Source: Cyrtodaria siliqua (Eukaryota > Mollusca > Bivalvia > Adapedonta > Hiatellidae). Taken from it: a stretch of 64,000 bases of DNA. The notes below the pieces were generated by a model. It had not been told where the DNA came from. It saw nothing but the letters and a program-made list of their open reading frames with translations, and searched no databases. Below, piece after piece: positions 46,110 to 57,056 of the stretch (the stretch's first letter is position 1; every line of letters begins with the position of its first letter). A program made the translations under genes and the position numbers. The stretch covers positions 186,001 through 250,000 of the forward strand of contig JAWPHD010001284.1 of assembly GCA_037043455.1 (NCBI GenBank), in the 5' to 3' direction.

Positions 46110-47640
46110 GACTTTTTAAAACTCTAACTTTTCTTATTTTCTTGTAGAATATTAATTATTGAGACAAGAAGTAGCCATGTAGTTTTTACATTTATATATA
46201 TAGACACGTACTGCCAAACAACAGAGAAAGTAACGTATATATTAATAAGGTAAACGTTCGTGCAATCTGCATATAATGCACATGTTGTTGTTTTCTACTA
46301 CTATCGTAGCAAAATGTGTACATAATCCTATAAAGAAACAAAGTATAACTAAACAATATGTCCTTGACACACATCTACCCGCCTTCGGGGTAATAGGGTG
46401 AAGGTTAATCCAGTTACCTATTTTTGGTAGAAGCGTGTTGCTCTCATGATGTGTTGAAACCTCTCAAGCTGTAATTGTGTGAGAAATGGACTAAATGAAC
46501 AAAGTACTAACAATATATTAACATTGAAAGCTATACGGCCTTTGGGGTTTGAACAAATGGACTTCACCACAGACTTCAATGAATAACTCGAATGTGAATT
46601 AACGAAGTGCAGAAGTTAGGACAATGTCATTAACATTGACATACTATTGGCTATGGTATGAAAGTGTTGCTCTCATGGTATCTGTGAAATAGACTTAATC
46701 AAACACTTAAATGTAAAATCAGAAGGTACGTACGTATGTACGATCGGACAAGGGCAACACTGTCGTGGCTGGGCATAGTTAAATTATACAAAACACTATA
46801 TGTGTGTTATACTTCAACGTAATAATTTCAGAGACCACTTGTTCGATACCAATGAAAGCGCTAGACGAAATATTTTTGCAAATGTGTATTCCTATGCCTG
46901 GAAAGGCTTTAGTTATATGTTTGGTAGTGAAGCTGCATTATTCTCAGTATTCTCAGTTAAACGTTTGAGTTTCTGTTTGAGAGGTTTTCTACACATTGGC
47001 TTCATATTCCGAGGACCCGTTCAAAGCATAGATATCCATATCTGAAAAAATGGTAATATAAACTGGAAATAATTGAATACTCCACAAACAGTAAGGCTAC
47101 ACATACTTATTTATTTATGTGTATTGTCATATTATATATATTATTATATATATTATAATGAATGAAGTTATGGCTTGCATATGAAGCACACAACATTTAT
47201 TTTATTCCATCAACCAAATGTGATAAGTTAGGTATTGCTCAATTTCTATAAAATATAATTTTACTGTATTTAATTAATCAATATATTACTGAAGATATGT
47301 GTGTATTCATTTTTAAATGTGTCTCTTAAATACATATTGGTATGTCCATAAAAAAAACATGAGCTCAGAACTTTAACAAACACTATTTTAAAAAAATAAT
47401 ATAGAGCGGTCGCTAATTGTTTTAGTTTATATATTTCAATGAAATACGAATTATGTAGGGCAAATGATTGAACTTAACAAAACGAATTAATCACCAGACA
47501 GAACATTGTCGGAAGTATGGGCAAACGGTTGAGCGGCACAAAGATGTTATAAAATGGATAAAAAAGTTATATGTCACCGACTGTTACTTTGAACCTAAGG
47601 AACAGGTGAGCTAAATGTTAATATTTACCCTATAAGAAAA
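46110..47640. other. Centre of the large inverted repeat
   Basis: AT-rich, no supported gene. GTGTTGCTCTCATG occurs at 46436 and 46669 with similar downstream words, a faint direct repeat. ATAT-rich microsatellite-like sequence lies at 47130-47160. Confidence 0.4.
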
Positions 47641-48339
47641 TGCGTTAATCTAAAACAAAGCGCCTCTACATCGAAAAACTAACGCTTAACTTCAACAAAT
47701 ACTCGCTTCGATAGATGTTAACATCTACAAACCAAATCAGACAAACTATATATCTGGGCTTTAACATTTAGTTTTGAAGCTAAGATCTATAAGAAACATA
47801 TTGAAATACAATTAACTGATCCAAAAAATGTATTTTGATGAAATATAAGGCAGTAAAGTAGATCTATATACCAGTTCTTACAGTATAAACCTTCGGATAA
47901 CACCAAATTCAGATTTATACGTCGTAAACTCGGTGTGTCACTTGAAAGTCTCGGGCATTGTGCAAATGTAAAGCACAGACATGCAGTGTACAGTATTATG
48001 GAGAATACATTTGTAAAATCACGATTATTTGCCAAATATGGGTTTCCACATCTACAAACCATCATAATTATGTCTGTCTACAAACTAGCGTGTTGATATC
48101 TAAAAACTCAAATTCGATTCGCACTTTACCTAAAGAGGAAATGGAATTCTAAAAGTCAGTGATTCATAACCATACCTTAAAGCTTCTGACCATATACATA
48201 AACCGCACACCTCTTTGCAGGTGTGTCTTTCTTTGTAATTTCATGTTTACCAGTACATGGTGACTTCGGGTATATGGACGTGTTGAAAAACTGCAATAGG
48301 TAATCATTGATAACGAAGATTCCGACAGAGTATTAGTTA

Positions 48340-48960
48340 CCACAAGAGTACCACAAGGTCGAGTTATAGGTCCGATCTTATTCCTCATTGATTTAATTTC
48401 ATATCAGATAACGACACATACAATGTAAGACTGTGCAGATGATACAGCAGTGTACATGGCTGTCTTTAGTTTCTAAGAAGCCCAATTTCTGCAGTGAAAT
48501 CTGAAAAAACTCTCCCTATCTGTATAAAGAATAGGATATAGAGTTTTAATCAAGATATGTGCGCAGCCATCCATGTAACAAGATCAAAACTCAAATCCCA
48601 TCAACTTACACATTGCATGGTCACATACTGGAAACAATTAGAAGTACTAAATACATGGGTGTGACCTTACCCGGAAAGATCATGTCGAAAATGTCAATAC
48701 TTCAAGCAACATAGCTTGTAGGCTTGTTAAAAGCGCAAATACACAGCCATAAGATCAATTGCTCCGTACAAAGCACTGGTCCGGGTGTTCTTCCCCAGTC
48801 TAGTCATACTCGACACAATATAGGCAAACTGGAGATGGATTTGACGAAGAGATGCCGGGTGGTTGCAAAATGATTTCTCATATGAATCTAGTGTCACAAT
48901 ATGCTTGACATCCTGAACTGATGATATTTAGGAAGACTTTCTGAAGCCAATGACTAGTTG
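48340..48960 (+). pseudogene. Decayed LINE reverse transcriptase fragment (left arm)
   Basis: RT motifs in frame: VPQGRVIGPILFLID at 48348-48392 (the conserved PQG...GP block) and CADDTAVYM around 48432-48458, the catalytic [Y/F]-x-DD box with Cys in the aromatic position. Then AAIHVTRSKLKSHQL near 48570 (thumb-proximal KCxxIHxT region), and in another frame LQNDFSYESSVT near 48865. Stops and frameshifts separate the pieces. The motif order fits Jockey/CR1-like LINEs. Inactive. Confidence 0.7.
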
Positions 48961-49123
48961 CAATCCAAATGCTTACATGCATCTAGCCTCCTACGAGGCT
49001 ATCTAGGATGTCAAATTTCACTAGCCTTTCGTCAAATCATCACTGTTTGTCTATACTGTGTTGAGCATGAGGACTTCAGATGCAGTTGATATTATGGCTG
49101 TGTTTTTACTTCTGATATTGCGC

Positions 49124-49545
49124 TTAAAGAAGCCCAGATTTCTGTTGCTTAAGTACTGGCCTATTTGATACGATCGTTCCAGTAAGATGACTGCTTATGT
49201 TGCCACTCAGGTATTTGGCACTGCTTATTGATTCTAATGTTTGACCATGCAATGTGTAAGTTGATGAGATTTGAGTTTTAGATCGAGTTAAATGTATGGC
49301 TGTACACTTACATGGATTACATGCCATATCCCATTGTTTTTCAAATAGGATGCGTTTGTCAAGGTGCCGCTACAGAAATTGAGCATCTTGAAAAACAAAA
49401 GACAGCCAGGTACACTGTGGTATCATCTGCAGTGTTACGTTTAACGATAGGTCTTCGTTTATTTGAGGAATAGGATCTGAAATAGAACTAAGCCTTGTGG
49501 TACTCCCGCGGTAACTGGTACTCTTACGGTAACTGGTACTGAATC
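49124..49545 (-). pseudogene. Decayed LINE reverse transcriptase fragment (right arm, inverted)
   Basis: On the minus strand: GVPQG at about 49490-49506, an ADDT-coding GCAGATGATAC at 49430-49440 and then the best-preserved piece, WDMACNPCKCTAIHLTRSKT followed by YTLHGQTLESISSAKYL, ending near 49124. This is the same protein region as the left arm (shared IHLTRSK/IHVTRSK and YTLHG/LTHCMV positions) and keeps the frame better there. Frameshifts lie between motifs. Its opposite orientation to the left arm creates the foldback. Confidence 0.7.
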
Positions 49546-49679
49546 ACTGACTTTTTTCGTTTCCTACGCATCAATGATATTCTTTGATGATTGATACGCG
49601 AGAAGGCCGATTTGAAATGTCACAGTTGTGAATATCATGCGATATTATCATTGAATAGCACATAAGGCACAGACAGCTG

Positions 49680-50430
49680 TACCACAGCTGTTTAGCAGGC
49701 GTGTTTGCATGCTGGCGTCGTCAGTTCACCAGTTAAACATTTGGCTTCACTTGCTGCTTTTAAGTTAAATTGTTAAAGTAAGAAACTGACATGCAATTAA
49801 CTAAATAGTAAATATGCTTTTTTCATAGAATCTCTCAAATTCTCGCCATTTTATCGTATATCATTAGCTTGAAAATGGTCGAAGAAAAAGATTCGTAGTT
49901 TTGGAAAATAAGTATTTTAAGAACTTTTTAGAAAGTTGATATATAAAGTAAATCATTGATTTGGAAATCACCTAAGATAATGAGCCGTAGTTTATTGAAA
50001 TTGATCAAGTATTTTTGTAAGTTATGACTAGTTAAAATATACATTTCACCATACTAACTTATTGACGTCGTCGTTTTCTGCATACGTATCCGGGTTTTGT
50101 GTATACTAAAGGTAATATGTGTTGGTGTGTCGTGAATAAAGTCTCGAACTGAGAAAACTCGGGCTAAAGCTCTTGTGAAAATATAAATATCGAACAGGAA
50201 ATGTAGCATTAAAGAACCGCGGTCAACCACAAACACGCACAGAAACAAACAACAATTGCAAAGATGAATGAATGAAAAGATATGACATTTAGATATTTAA
50301 AGGGTTCCACTTTAGCAAAATTATAAACCGGAGGTCAAAGAAAACACAACAGTAGATTATACAGTATGGGTATTAAACTGCACTGCTAAAGTAATTTATA
50401 ATAAGTCAATATTTTGAAGGCTATTAACAT
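49680..50430. other. Spacer
   Basis: AT-rich, with GCACAGACAGCTGTACCACAG near 49670. No repeat copy or gene recognised. Confidence 0.4.
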
Positions 50431-50922
50431 TCTCTGCAATCTTTCATATACACAAAGAAGGGAGACAGCTGTATGTTATTCTACGATAAAATACAGCTGT
50501 TCCATTAATTCCCCGCGTATATTTCATCCGTTGGAAGCGCCACGTTACATGACGTCACTTGGTAAATATACGTCACGAAGACAAACTCAACAGTAATTTT
50601 AATGAATATGTTAATTACAACAAACTTGCCATTCTCCCATGCCGTGCACACCCCCGATATAAACCCATCATATGCATCGGTACTTATAACATTAATAAGC
50701 ATCTTGAACAAGGTGAGAACGTTTGACGTCATACAGAGCAAGCTATATGACGTAAGCAATGACTTAATTGTTTGTCACGTGACTACTAGTGCATTGAAAA
50801 CCCAGAACTTTGCATACGGGGGCGCCCAATGGAACAGCCTGTACACATAGCAGCCTGATTACCTTGACCTCCGAGATAATATATAGTGCCCCAACAATAG
50901 CGTAAACAATGGGGTTATTGTT

Positions 50923-51115
50923 GTTAGAATCGAAATAATAAATACGGAGTTCGGATGCGTAGTAATTAAATCACGAGTGCGTTAGTTCGGATGCGTAGTA
51001 ATTAAATCACGAGTGCTAACGCACTCGTGATTTAATTACTACGCATCCGAACTCCTAACTGTATTTTATTCACCGATAAAACACAGGCACATATTTATTA
51101 TTTCTTAATTCTAAC
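50923..51115. repeat. Foldback 1 with 32-bp perfect hairpin
   Basis: The outer ends GTTAGAATCGAAATAATAAA and TATTTATTATTTCTTAATTC pair as inverted repeats. The inner arms 50985-51016 (GTTCGGATGCGTAGTAATTA ...) and 51021-51052 are exact inverted copies around the 4-nt spacer TAAC. An extra direct copy of the arm precedes them at 50949. The tract GTATTTTATTCACCGATAAAAC follows on the right only. Confidence 0.85.
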
Positions 51116-51390
51116 ACAACCTGCGAAGTCTTTCATATACACAAAGAAGAGAGACAGCTGTATGTTATTCTACGATAAAATACAGCTGTTCCATTAATTC
51201 CCCACGTATGGAAGCGCCACGTTACATGACGTCACTTGGTAGCGTAGTTTAAAATATTGTACCGCGCAGAGCTTTGAATACAGGGGGCGCCCAATCGAAC
51301 AGCCTGTAAACATAGCAGCCTGATTACCCTGACCTCCGAGATAATATATAGTGCCCCCACAATAGCGTAAATAATGGGGTTATTGTTGTG

Positions 51391-51660
51391 TTAGAATTGA
51401 AATAATAAATACCTACCTGTATTTTATCGGTGAATAAAATACAGTTAGGAGTTCGAATGCGTAGTAATTAAATCACGAGTGCTAGCACTCGTGATTTAAT
51501 TACTACGCACTCGAACTACTAGAGTGCTAGCACTCGTGATTTAATTACTACGCACTCGAACTCCTAACTAAAGCACTTTTGATTTAATTACTACGCATTC
51601 GAACTCCTAACTGTATTTTATTCACCGATAAAACACAGGTACGTATTTATTATTTCTTAA
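51391..51660. repeat. Foldback 2 with a 50-bp perfect palindrome
   Basis: The ends TTAGAATTGAAATAATAAAT and TATTTATTATTTCTTAA are inverted. Inside, TTTTATCGGTGAATAAAATA with CAGTTAGGAGTTCG on the left is mirrored on the right. Positions 51459-51508 are a spacer-free 50-bp perfect palindrome centred on GCTAGC (arm starts GCGTAGTAATTAAATCACGA). To the right the half-arm is repeated twice more, the last in degraded form (AAAGCACTTTTGATTTAATT). This is an amplified version of the foldback in the first copy. Confidence 0.88.
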
Positions 51661-52713
51661 ATATAAGTATAAGAAATAAATGATCATGTATATATAATAT
51701 AAAAAAACACAGAAAGCAATTAGTAAAAAGAATAGAAAGCAATAAGTAACAGTAAGTAATAACACCACTAATTTATAGTTCGGCCGCCACACAGCACTAA
51801 ACACTTTTTTTCTTTCCTCAAATCGCTTTTAAACAAATGGCCTGCTTCTGATATCTTCGCTACGATATGTTACGGGTATTCTTGTATACGCTAAATCACT
51901 CGCGAAAATATGAGTTGTCTCACTTTTCGATGAAAATAAATTCTATATTCACTCCAAACCAAGAATATTCTCTATGTATATATATATATATATCAATAAA
52001 AATCAAAGCCGAGAAAGCCACACAGCAAGTACTATTCCTTTCACGTTTTAAAAACTGACTTTAACCAATCAACGATCATACCCGTTTTTCGGTATGACCT
52101 CGTTTTGATGTAAACACTTTTTAAAGAAGTTTTATTCTAGCCTTGGTCACCCGGCCTGCTTTTGATTTCTTCGCTACGCTACGCTACACGGAACAGCCTT
52201 GGGAAACATCACCAATGCCTGTGGGAAAATGTAAGGTTGACATTGTCACTTATGTAAGGGGAGATTTTGGCGAGACTTTGAGAGATTTTATATGACTATC
52301 ACAACAGACGCATTTGCATGTCAATTAAACGTTTTGAAAATTAAAATGTCTTACTATTAACTTGTGAGAAGCAGCACGTGATTTATATTGTCCCCAACCC
52401 CTCCCTCTCCTTCGCCACCACCTATCGTAAAATATAAACTTTAGGATTGTTTCTATTTTATTTTATTTGCTGTTACCTGTTTTTAGTATTGTTAATAAAT
52501 TGTTACATGTATCTGTTATCATCAAATTCAATTGTCTGTTATCCTGTTTTGGGACCCTCTCCGGCTACATTACCCCACCGCAGCCCACCATCTACTAGCT
52601 TTATTTACAACATAACTTCATGCAAACGTTGTCTTTTATTTACCCGGAAAACGGGCGAATACAGTCGGCTAATCGCTGGTGTGCGCTTTCCGTGTTTGGC
52701 TGTCCGAGACTAA
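51661..52713. other. Spacer with short direct repeats
   Basis: GGCCTGCTTCTGATATCTTC (51840) and GGCCTGCTTTTGATTTCTTC (52156) begin a pair of similar stretches, each followed by GCTACG. A short TA run lies near 51980. No gene was recognised; the ORF at 52447-52713 has no motif. Confidence 0.4.
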
Positions 52714-52802
52714 AGTCTCCGTGGCCGAGGTATTAACGACGTTGCGTTGTAAACCTTTCCTCCTCTCACCGCTGCGGGTTCGAATCCTCCTGGGAGCTCG
52801 AA
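52714..52802 (+). mobile_element. SINE-A tRNA-like head
   Basis: AGTCTCCGTGGCCGAGGTAT (box A), then ACGACGTTGCGTTGTAAACC and GCTGCGGGTTCGAATCCTCC (box B GGTTCGAATCC at 52777-52787) and GGGAGCTCGAATTCG. It matches the 5' part of the SINE at 35614-35873. The central domain and tail are missing; a T run at about 52817 would act as a pol III terminator. It is the best-preserved head in the window. Confidence 0.75.
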
Positions 52803-52973
52803 TTCGATATCGAGTTGTTTTTTTTACTTAATGCAGACTTCAATATTGCCATGTGCCCCTTTAATTTGTGTGGGCAGCCAACAGGAAGATTTATAAACTG
52901 AAATGGTGTGATCTGATATTTCACCGACTCTTGTTTCATTCTGTTTTGATCGTATACTACTTAGGCTTTAAGT

Positions 52974-53977
52974 TAGCTCCAGTAGTGCATCGCGATAATT
53001 TAGGTGAGGACATTTGATATGTGTACAGGTAGTAGCTCCAGTAGTGCATCGCGATAAGTTAGATGAGGACATTTGATATGTGTACAGGTAGTAGCTCCAG
53101 TAGTGCATCGCGATAATCTAGATGAGGACATTTGATATGTGTACAGGTAGTAGCTCCAGTAGTGCATCGCGATAATTTAGATGAGGACATTTGATATGTG
53201 TACAGGTAGTAGCTCCAGTAGTGCATCGCGATAAGTTAGATGAGGACATTTGATATGTGTACAGGTAGTAGCTCCAGTAGTGCATCGCGATAATCTAGAT
53301 GAGGACATTTGATATGTGTACAGGTAGTAGCTCCAGTAGTGCATCGCGATAATCTAGATGAGGACATTTGATATGTGTACAGGTAGTAGCTCCAGTAGTG
53401 CATCGCGATAATTTAGATGAGGACATTTGATATGTGTACAGGTAGTAGCTCCAGTAGTGCATCGCGATAAGTTAGATGAGGACATTTGATATGTGTACAG
53501 GTAGTAGCTCCAGTAGTGCATCGCGATAAGTTAGATGAGGACATTTGATATGTGTACAGGTAGTAGCTCCAGTAGTGCATCGCGATAATTTAGGTGATAG
53601 TTTAGGTGAGGACATTTGATATGTGTACAGGTAGTAGCTCCAGTAGTGCATCGCGATAATTTAGGTGATAATTTAGGTGAGGACATTTGATATGTGTACA
53701 GGTAGTAGCTCCAGTAGTGCATCGCGATAATTTAGGTGATAATTTAGGTGAGGACATTTGATATGTGTACAGGTAGTAGCTCCAGTAGTGCATCGCGATA
53801 ATTTAGGTGATAATTTAGGTGAGGACATTTGATATGTGTACAGGTAGTAGCTCCAGTAGTGCATCGCGATAATTTAGATGAGGACATTTGATATGTGTAC
53901 AGGTAGTAGCTCCAGTAGTGCATCGCGATAATGTAGGTGATAATTTAGGTGAGGACATTTGATATGTGTACAGGTAG
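52974..53977. repeat. Minisatellite, 59-bp units with 71-bp variants (16 units)
   Basis: Unit starts (TAGCTCCAGTAGTGCATCGC) fall at 52974, 53033, 53092, 53151, 53210, 53269, 53328, 53387, 53446, 53505 and 53564 (59-bp steps). Then come 53635, 53706, 53777 and 53848 (71-bp steps), 53907 (59) and an end at 53978 (71). The 71-bp form adds 12 bp by repeating the ATAATTTAGGTG segment. The 71-bp units cluster at the right, so that variant arose once and spread locally. Minus-strand open frames (MHYWSYYLYTYQMSS ...) are by-products of the period. Confidence 0.93.
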
Positions 53978-54220
53978 CGTGACAGGATATTCATAAGATA
54001 AAATCTTACGTGTATATGTTACAAGATGTGTCCAAAAAAGTGTGTCATTAAGAAAATGAAATTATCCTTTTACCATGCTAAAAATACTTATTTTCGTTGA
54101 GTATCTTTTAAAATCACTTAACTGTTGTTGTTTTTCTATGTTTTCTGTAAAAGTTAATTCGGGCATGGACATTTTAGCGATGCTCTACATGATAGTCTGG
54201 TTCTCTTACCAACTATGTTC

Positions 54221-55785
54221 GCTTGGAGTCTACATAGTCGACAGAGGCTTGGTGTCTACATAGTCGACAGAGGCTTATTGTCTACATATTCGACGTCGAC
54301 AGAGGCTTGGTGTCTACATAGTCGACAAAGGATTGGTGTCTACATAGTCGACAGTGGCTTGGTGTCTACAGAGTCGACAGAGGCTTGGTGTCTACATAGT
54401 CGACAGAGGCTTGGTGTGTACATAGTCGACAGAGGTCTGTTGTCTATATAGTCAACAGAGGCTTGGTGTCTACATAGTCGACAGAGGCTTGGTGTCTACA
54501 TAGTCGACAGAGGCTTTGTGTCTACATAGTCGACAGAGGCTTAGTGTTTACATATTAGACGTCGACAGAGGCTTGGTGTCTACATAGTCGACAGAGGCTT
54601 GGTGTCTACATAGTCGACATAGGCCTGGTGTCTATATAGTCGACAGTATCCTGGTGTCTATATATTCGACAGAGGCTTGGTGTCTACATAGTTGACAGAG
54701 GCTTGGTGTCTACATAGTCGACAGAGGTGTGGTGCCTACATAGTCGACAGAGGCTTGGTGTCTACATAGTCGACAGAGGCTTGGTGTCTACATAGTCGAC
54801 ATAGGCTTAGTGTCTACATATTCGACGTCGACAGAGGCTTGGTGTCTACATAGTCGACAGAGGCTTGGTGTCTACATAGTAGACAGAGGCCTGGTGTCTA
54901 CATAACAGAGGCTTAGTGTCTACATATTCGACAGAGGCTTGGTGTCTACATAGTCGACAGAGGCCTGGTGCCTACATAGTCGACAGAGGCTTGGTGTCTA
55001 CGTAGTCGACAGAGGCCTGGTGCTTTCAAAGTCGACATAGGCCTGGTGCCTACATAGTCGACATAGGCCTGGTGCCTACATAGTCGACAGAGGCCTGGGG
55101 CCTACATAGTCGACAGAGGCCTGGTGTCTTCATAGTCGACAGAGGCCTGGTGTCTACATAGTCGACAGAGGCTTAGTGTCTACATAGTCGACAGAGGCTT
55201 GGTGTCTACATAGTCGACAGAGGCCTGGTGTCTACATAGTCGACAGAGGCCTGGTGTCTACATAGTCGACAGAGGCGTAGTGTCTACATATTCGACAGAG
55301 GCTTTGTGTCTACATAGTCGACAGAGGCTTGGTGTCTACATATTCGACAGAGGCCTGGTGTCTACATAGTCGACAGAGGCCTGGTGTCTACATAGTCGAC
55401 AGAGGCGTGGTGTCTACATATTCGACGTCGACAGAGGCTTGGTGTCTACATAGTCGACAGAGGCCTGGTGTCTATATATTCGACAGAGGCTTGGTGTCTA
55501 CATAATCGACAGAGGCCTGGTGTCTACATAGTCGACAGAGGTTTGGTGTCTACGTAGTCGACAGAGGTTTGGTGTCTACATAGTCGACATAGGTTTGGTG
55601 TCTACGTAGTCGACAGAGGTTTGGTGTCTACATAGTCGACAGAGGTTTGGTGTCTACGTAGTCGACAGAGGCCTGGTGTCAACATAGTCGACGTCGAAAG
55701 AGGCTTGGTGTCAACATAGTCGACAGAGGTTTGGTGTCTACGTAGTCGACAGAGGCCTGGTGTCTATATAGTCGACAGAGGCTTT
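54221..55785. repeat. Minisatellite, 26-bp units with GTCGAC (about 60 units)
   Basis: The core is GGTGTCTACATAGTCGAC followed by AGAGGCTT, repeating every 26 bp. Nearly every unit holds the palindrome GTCGAC. Variants replace GCTTGG by GCCTGG or GTTTGG. Several units gain a short extra TTCGACGTCGAC segment (for example near 54291, 54555, 54826, 55426 and 55688). The GTTTGG variants cluster at 55545-55740, another sign of local spreading. No protein is encoded. Confidence 0.93.
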
Positions 55786-55800
55786 ATGTTTTGGGTGTAC

Positions 55801-56170
55801 TTGATCATGTCTGTACCATGATGTGCACATGTCTGTGCCATTATGTGCACATGTTTGTATCAAGATGTCTACATGTATGTATCATGATGTGCACATGTAT
55901 GTACCACGTTGTGCATGCATCACGATGTGCACATGTATGTACCACGATGTGCACATGCCTGTACCATAATGTGCACATGTATGTAACACGTTTCGCACAT
56001 GTCTGTATCATGATGTACACATGTTTGTACCACGATATGCACATGTCTGTACCATGATGTACACATGTCTGTATCACCATTTGCACATGTCTGTACTACG
56101 ATATGCACATGTTTGTACCACGATGTGCACATGTCTCACTCTGTACCATGATGTACACATGTTTGTGCCA
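55801..56170. repeat. Minisatellite, 22-bp units (about 17 units)
   Basis: Units resemble CATGTCTGTACCATGATGTG with CA, repeating every 22 bp; two units near 55900 are shortened. It follows the 26-bp array with only about 15 bp between. Both strands stay open over long stretches and yield Cys/His/Met-rich frames, but the periodicity explains them. The alternating T(G/A)CACATG words give many overlapping GTGCAC/ACATGT palindromes. Confidence 0.9.
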
Positions 56171-56369
56171 GGATAATGTCTGTTCCAAGGGTGGAGTATC
56201 TGATGCAGAGTGAGTGGAGCCATGAAAAGTAAGACCGTGGTAGGAAATCGACAGTACTTACATAATATTTAACTCTATAATTAGTAATCATAACGTTGCG
56301 AAAATGGCAAAAACAAAGATATTTCATTTATATCGATTGCGAAACAAGTCCTTACCTCTTATATATACA

Positions 56370-56521
56370 CCACTCTCGACGACTTGCCTGGTAGAACCAG
56401 TACTAAGCAATGCGGATTACTTATCTCTCTCAAGGAAAATAGCATGGCCACGGCGACGACCGAACCCACGACCTCTTGATCTATAGTCCGACGCTCTATC
56501 ACTGGACCACGCACTCCACAG
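56370..56521 (-). mobile_element. SINE with a different tRNA head but the SINE-A core
   Basis: On the minus strand the head reads GTGCGTGGTCCAGTGATAGA, then GCGTCGGACTATAGATC and GGTCGTGGGTTCGGTC, tRNA-like with a degraded box B. Further on comes CTTAGTACTGGTTCTACCAG, the same central word found in the SINE at 35614-35873 (AGTACTGGTTCTACCCAGG). The head is not the Ser/Leu-like head of that family. It therefore looks like a core joined to another tRNA head. The 3' end is not resolved. Confidence 0.6.
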
Positions 56522-56879
56522 TCAGCTGATAGAACTGACAATTGGATATACAATTAAAGAACTGTTAATACCAAATATCTGACCAGCCACATTAATCCCC
56601 GGCACGCAGACGGTCTCATTTGTGCCACGTGGTAGTGGCTTGCAATTTGCCTATAAGCCTTAGGGTTTCACGTCTTTTCGATTATGTGTATTTTCGATGT
56701 ATTCGAACTGAGTTTATTAATAGTTAGCAACTATATATATGCATGTAGTATTAAAATGATTTTCGGTATTGTTAAGACTTTTTTCCTTAATAACATGATA
56801 TGTATATATCACGCATGATTCGGTGTAGGTATTTTTCTACAGTAAGCATATTTATAGATCGGTGGGTCATATCAACTTT

Positions 56880-57056
56880 GAGGTGGGTCCCAAAGGGATT
56901 TTGCGTGAAAACGTGATCGGGGTGTTTTTAAAAACATGACACGTGAAACAAACAATATTTTTGCATGATTGCGTGAAAATTATATCAGCGTGATCCGTGA
57001 TTTTGATCTTGGTAAAACGTGATCGCGTGATATGGTGACGTGAAACGTGCATTTTT
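56880..57056. repeat. CGTGA-rich patch 1
   Basis: ACGTGA/GCGTGA/CACGTGA words occur about ten times (GCGTGAAAACGTGATCGG, GACACGTGAAAC, AACGTGATCGCGTGATATGG, GACGTGAAACGTGC). Preceded by GGTGGGTCCCAAAGGG. No fixed period. A similar patch lies at 57655-57855. Confidence 0.5.

Larger units (their letters stand above)
48151..49555. mobile_element. 1.4-kb insertion with 16-bp perfect inverted ends and two opposed RT relics
   Basis: The ends are AAAAGTCAGTGATTCA (48151-48166) and TGAATCACTGACTTTT (49540-49555), exact inverted copies. The outer arms both encode the same LINE reverse-transcriptase segment in opposite directions, so the whole is a foldback of two retrotransposon copies. The right arm lacks roughly 170 bp near its end relative to the left. 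The symmetry, including the exact ends, suggests two fragments joined head to head by inverted duplication or twin-priming-like insertion. I know no named element of this form. Confidence 0.6.
47640..49672 (+). repeat. Right arm of the large inverted repeat, split by an insertion
   Basis: Contains blocks C' (47669-47733), A' (48081-48131) and B' (49556-49665), each the inverted counterpart of the left arm. A' and B' are about 75 bp apart in the left arm but 1.4 kb apart here. The extra DNA is the element at 48151-49555. The left arm therefore shows the empty state of the site. Confidence 0.55.
50440..51660. repeat. Tandem duplication with foldback at the end of each copy
   Basis: Copy 1 is 50440-51115 and copy 2 is 51129-51660. 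TCTTTCATATACACAAAGAA is at 50440 and 51129. CAGCTGTTCCATTAATTCCC and GCCACGTTACATGACGTCAC follow in both. GGGGGCGCCCAAT is at 50818 and 51283, with CAGCCTGATTACC and GATAATATATAGTGCCC after it. The offset changes from 689 to 465 bp, so copy 2 has lost about 224 bp. Sequence identity is high, indicating a recent duplication. Each copy carries a TGACGTCA (50550, 51227) and copy 1 a second one (50724). Confidence 0.85.

Noticed and set aside
53531..53864. Three nearly identical 63-residue minus-strand frames
   Set aside because: They are the same frame seen at 71-bp intervals in the minisatellite, not a gene family.
55791..56132. Cys/His/Met-rich frames on both strands that resemble a metal-binding protein
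   Set aside because: The 22-bp period with no stop words makes several frames open; the peptide repeats every 22 residues as expected from the DNA period.
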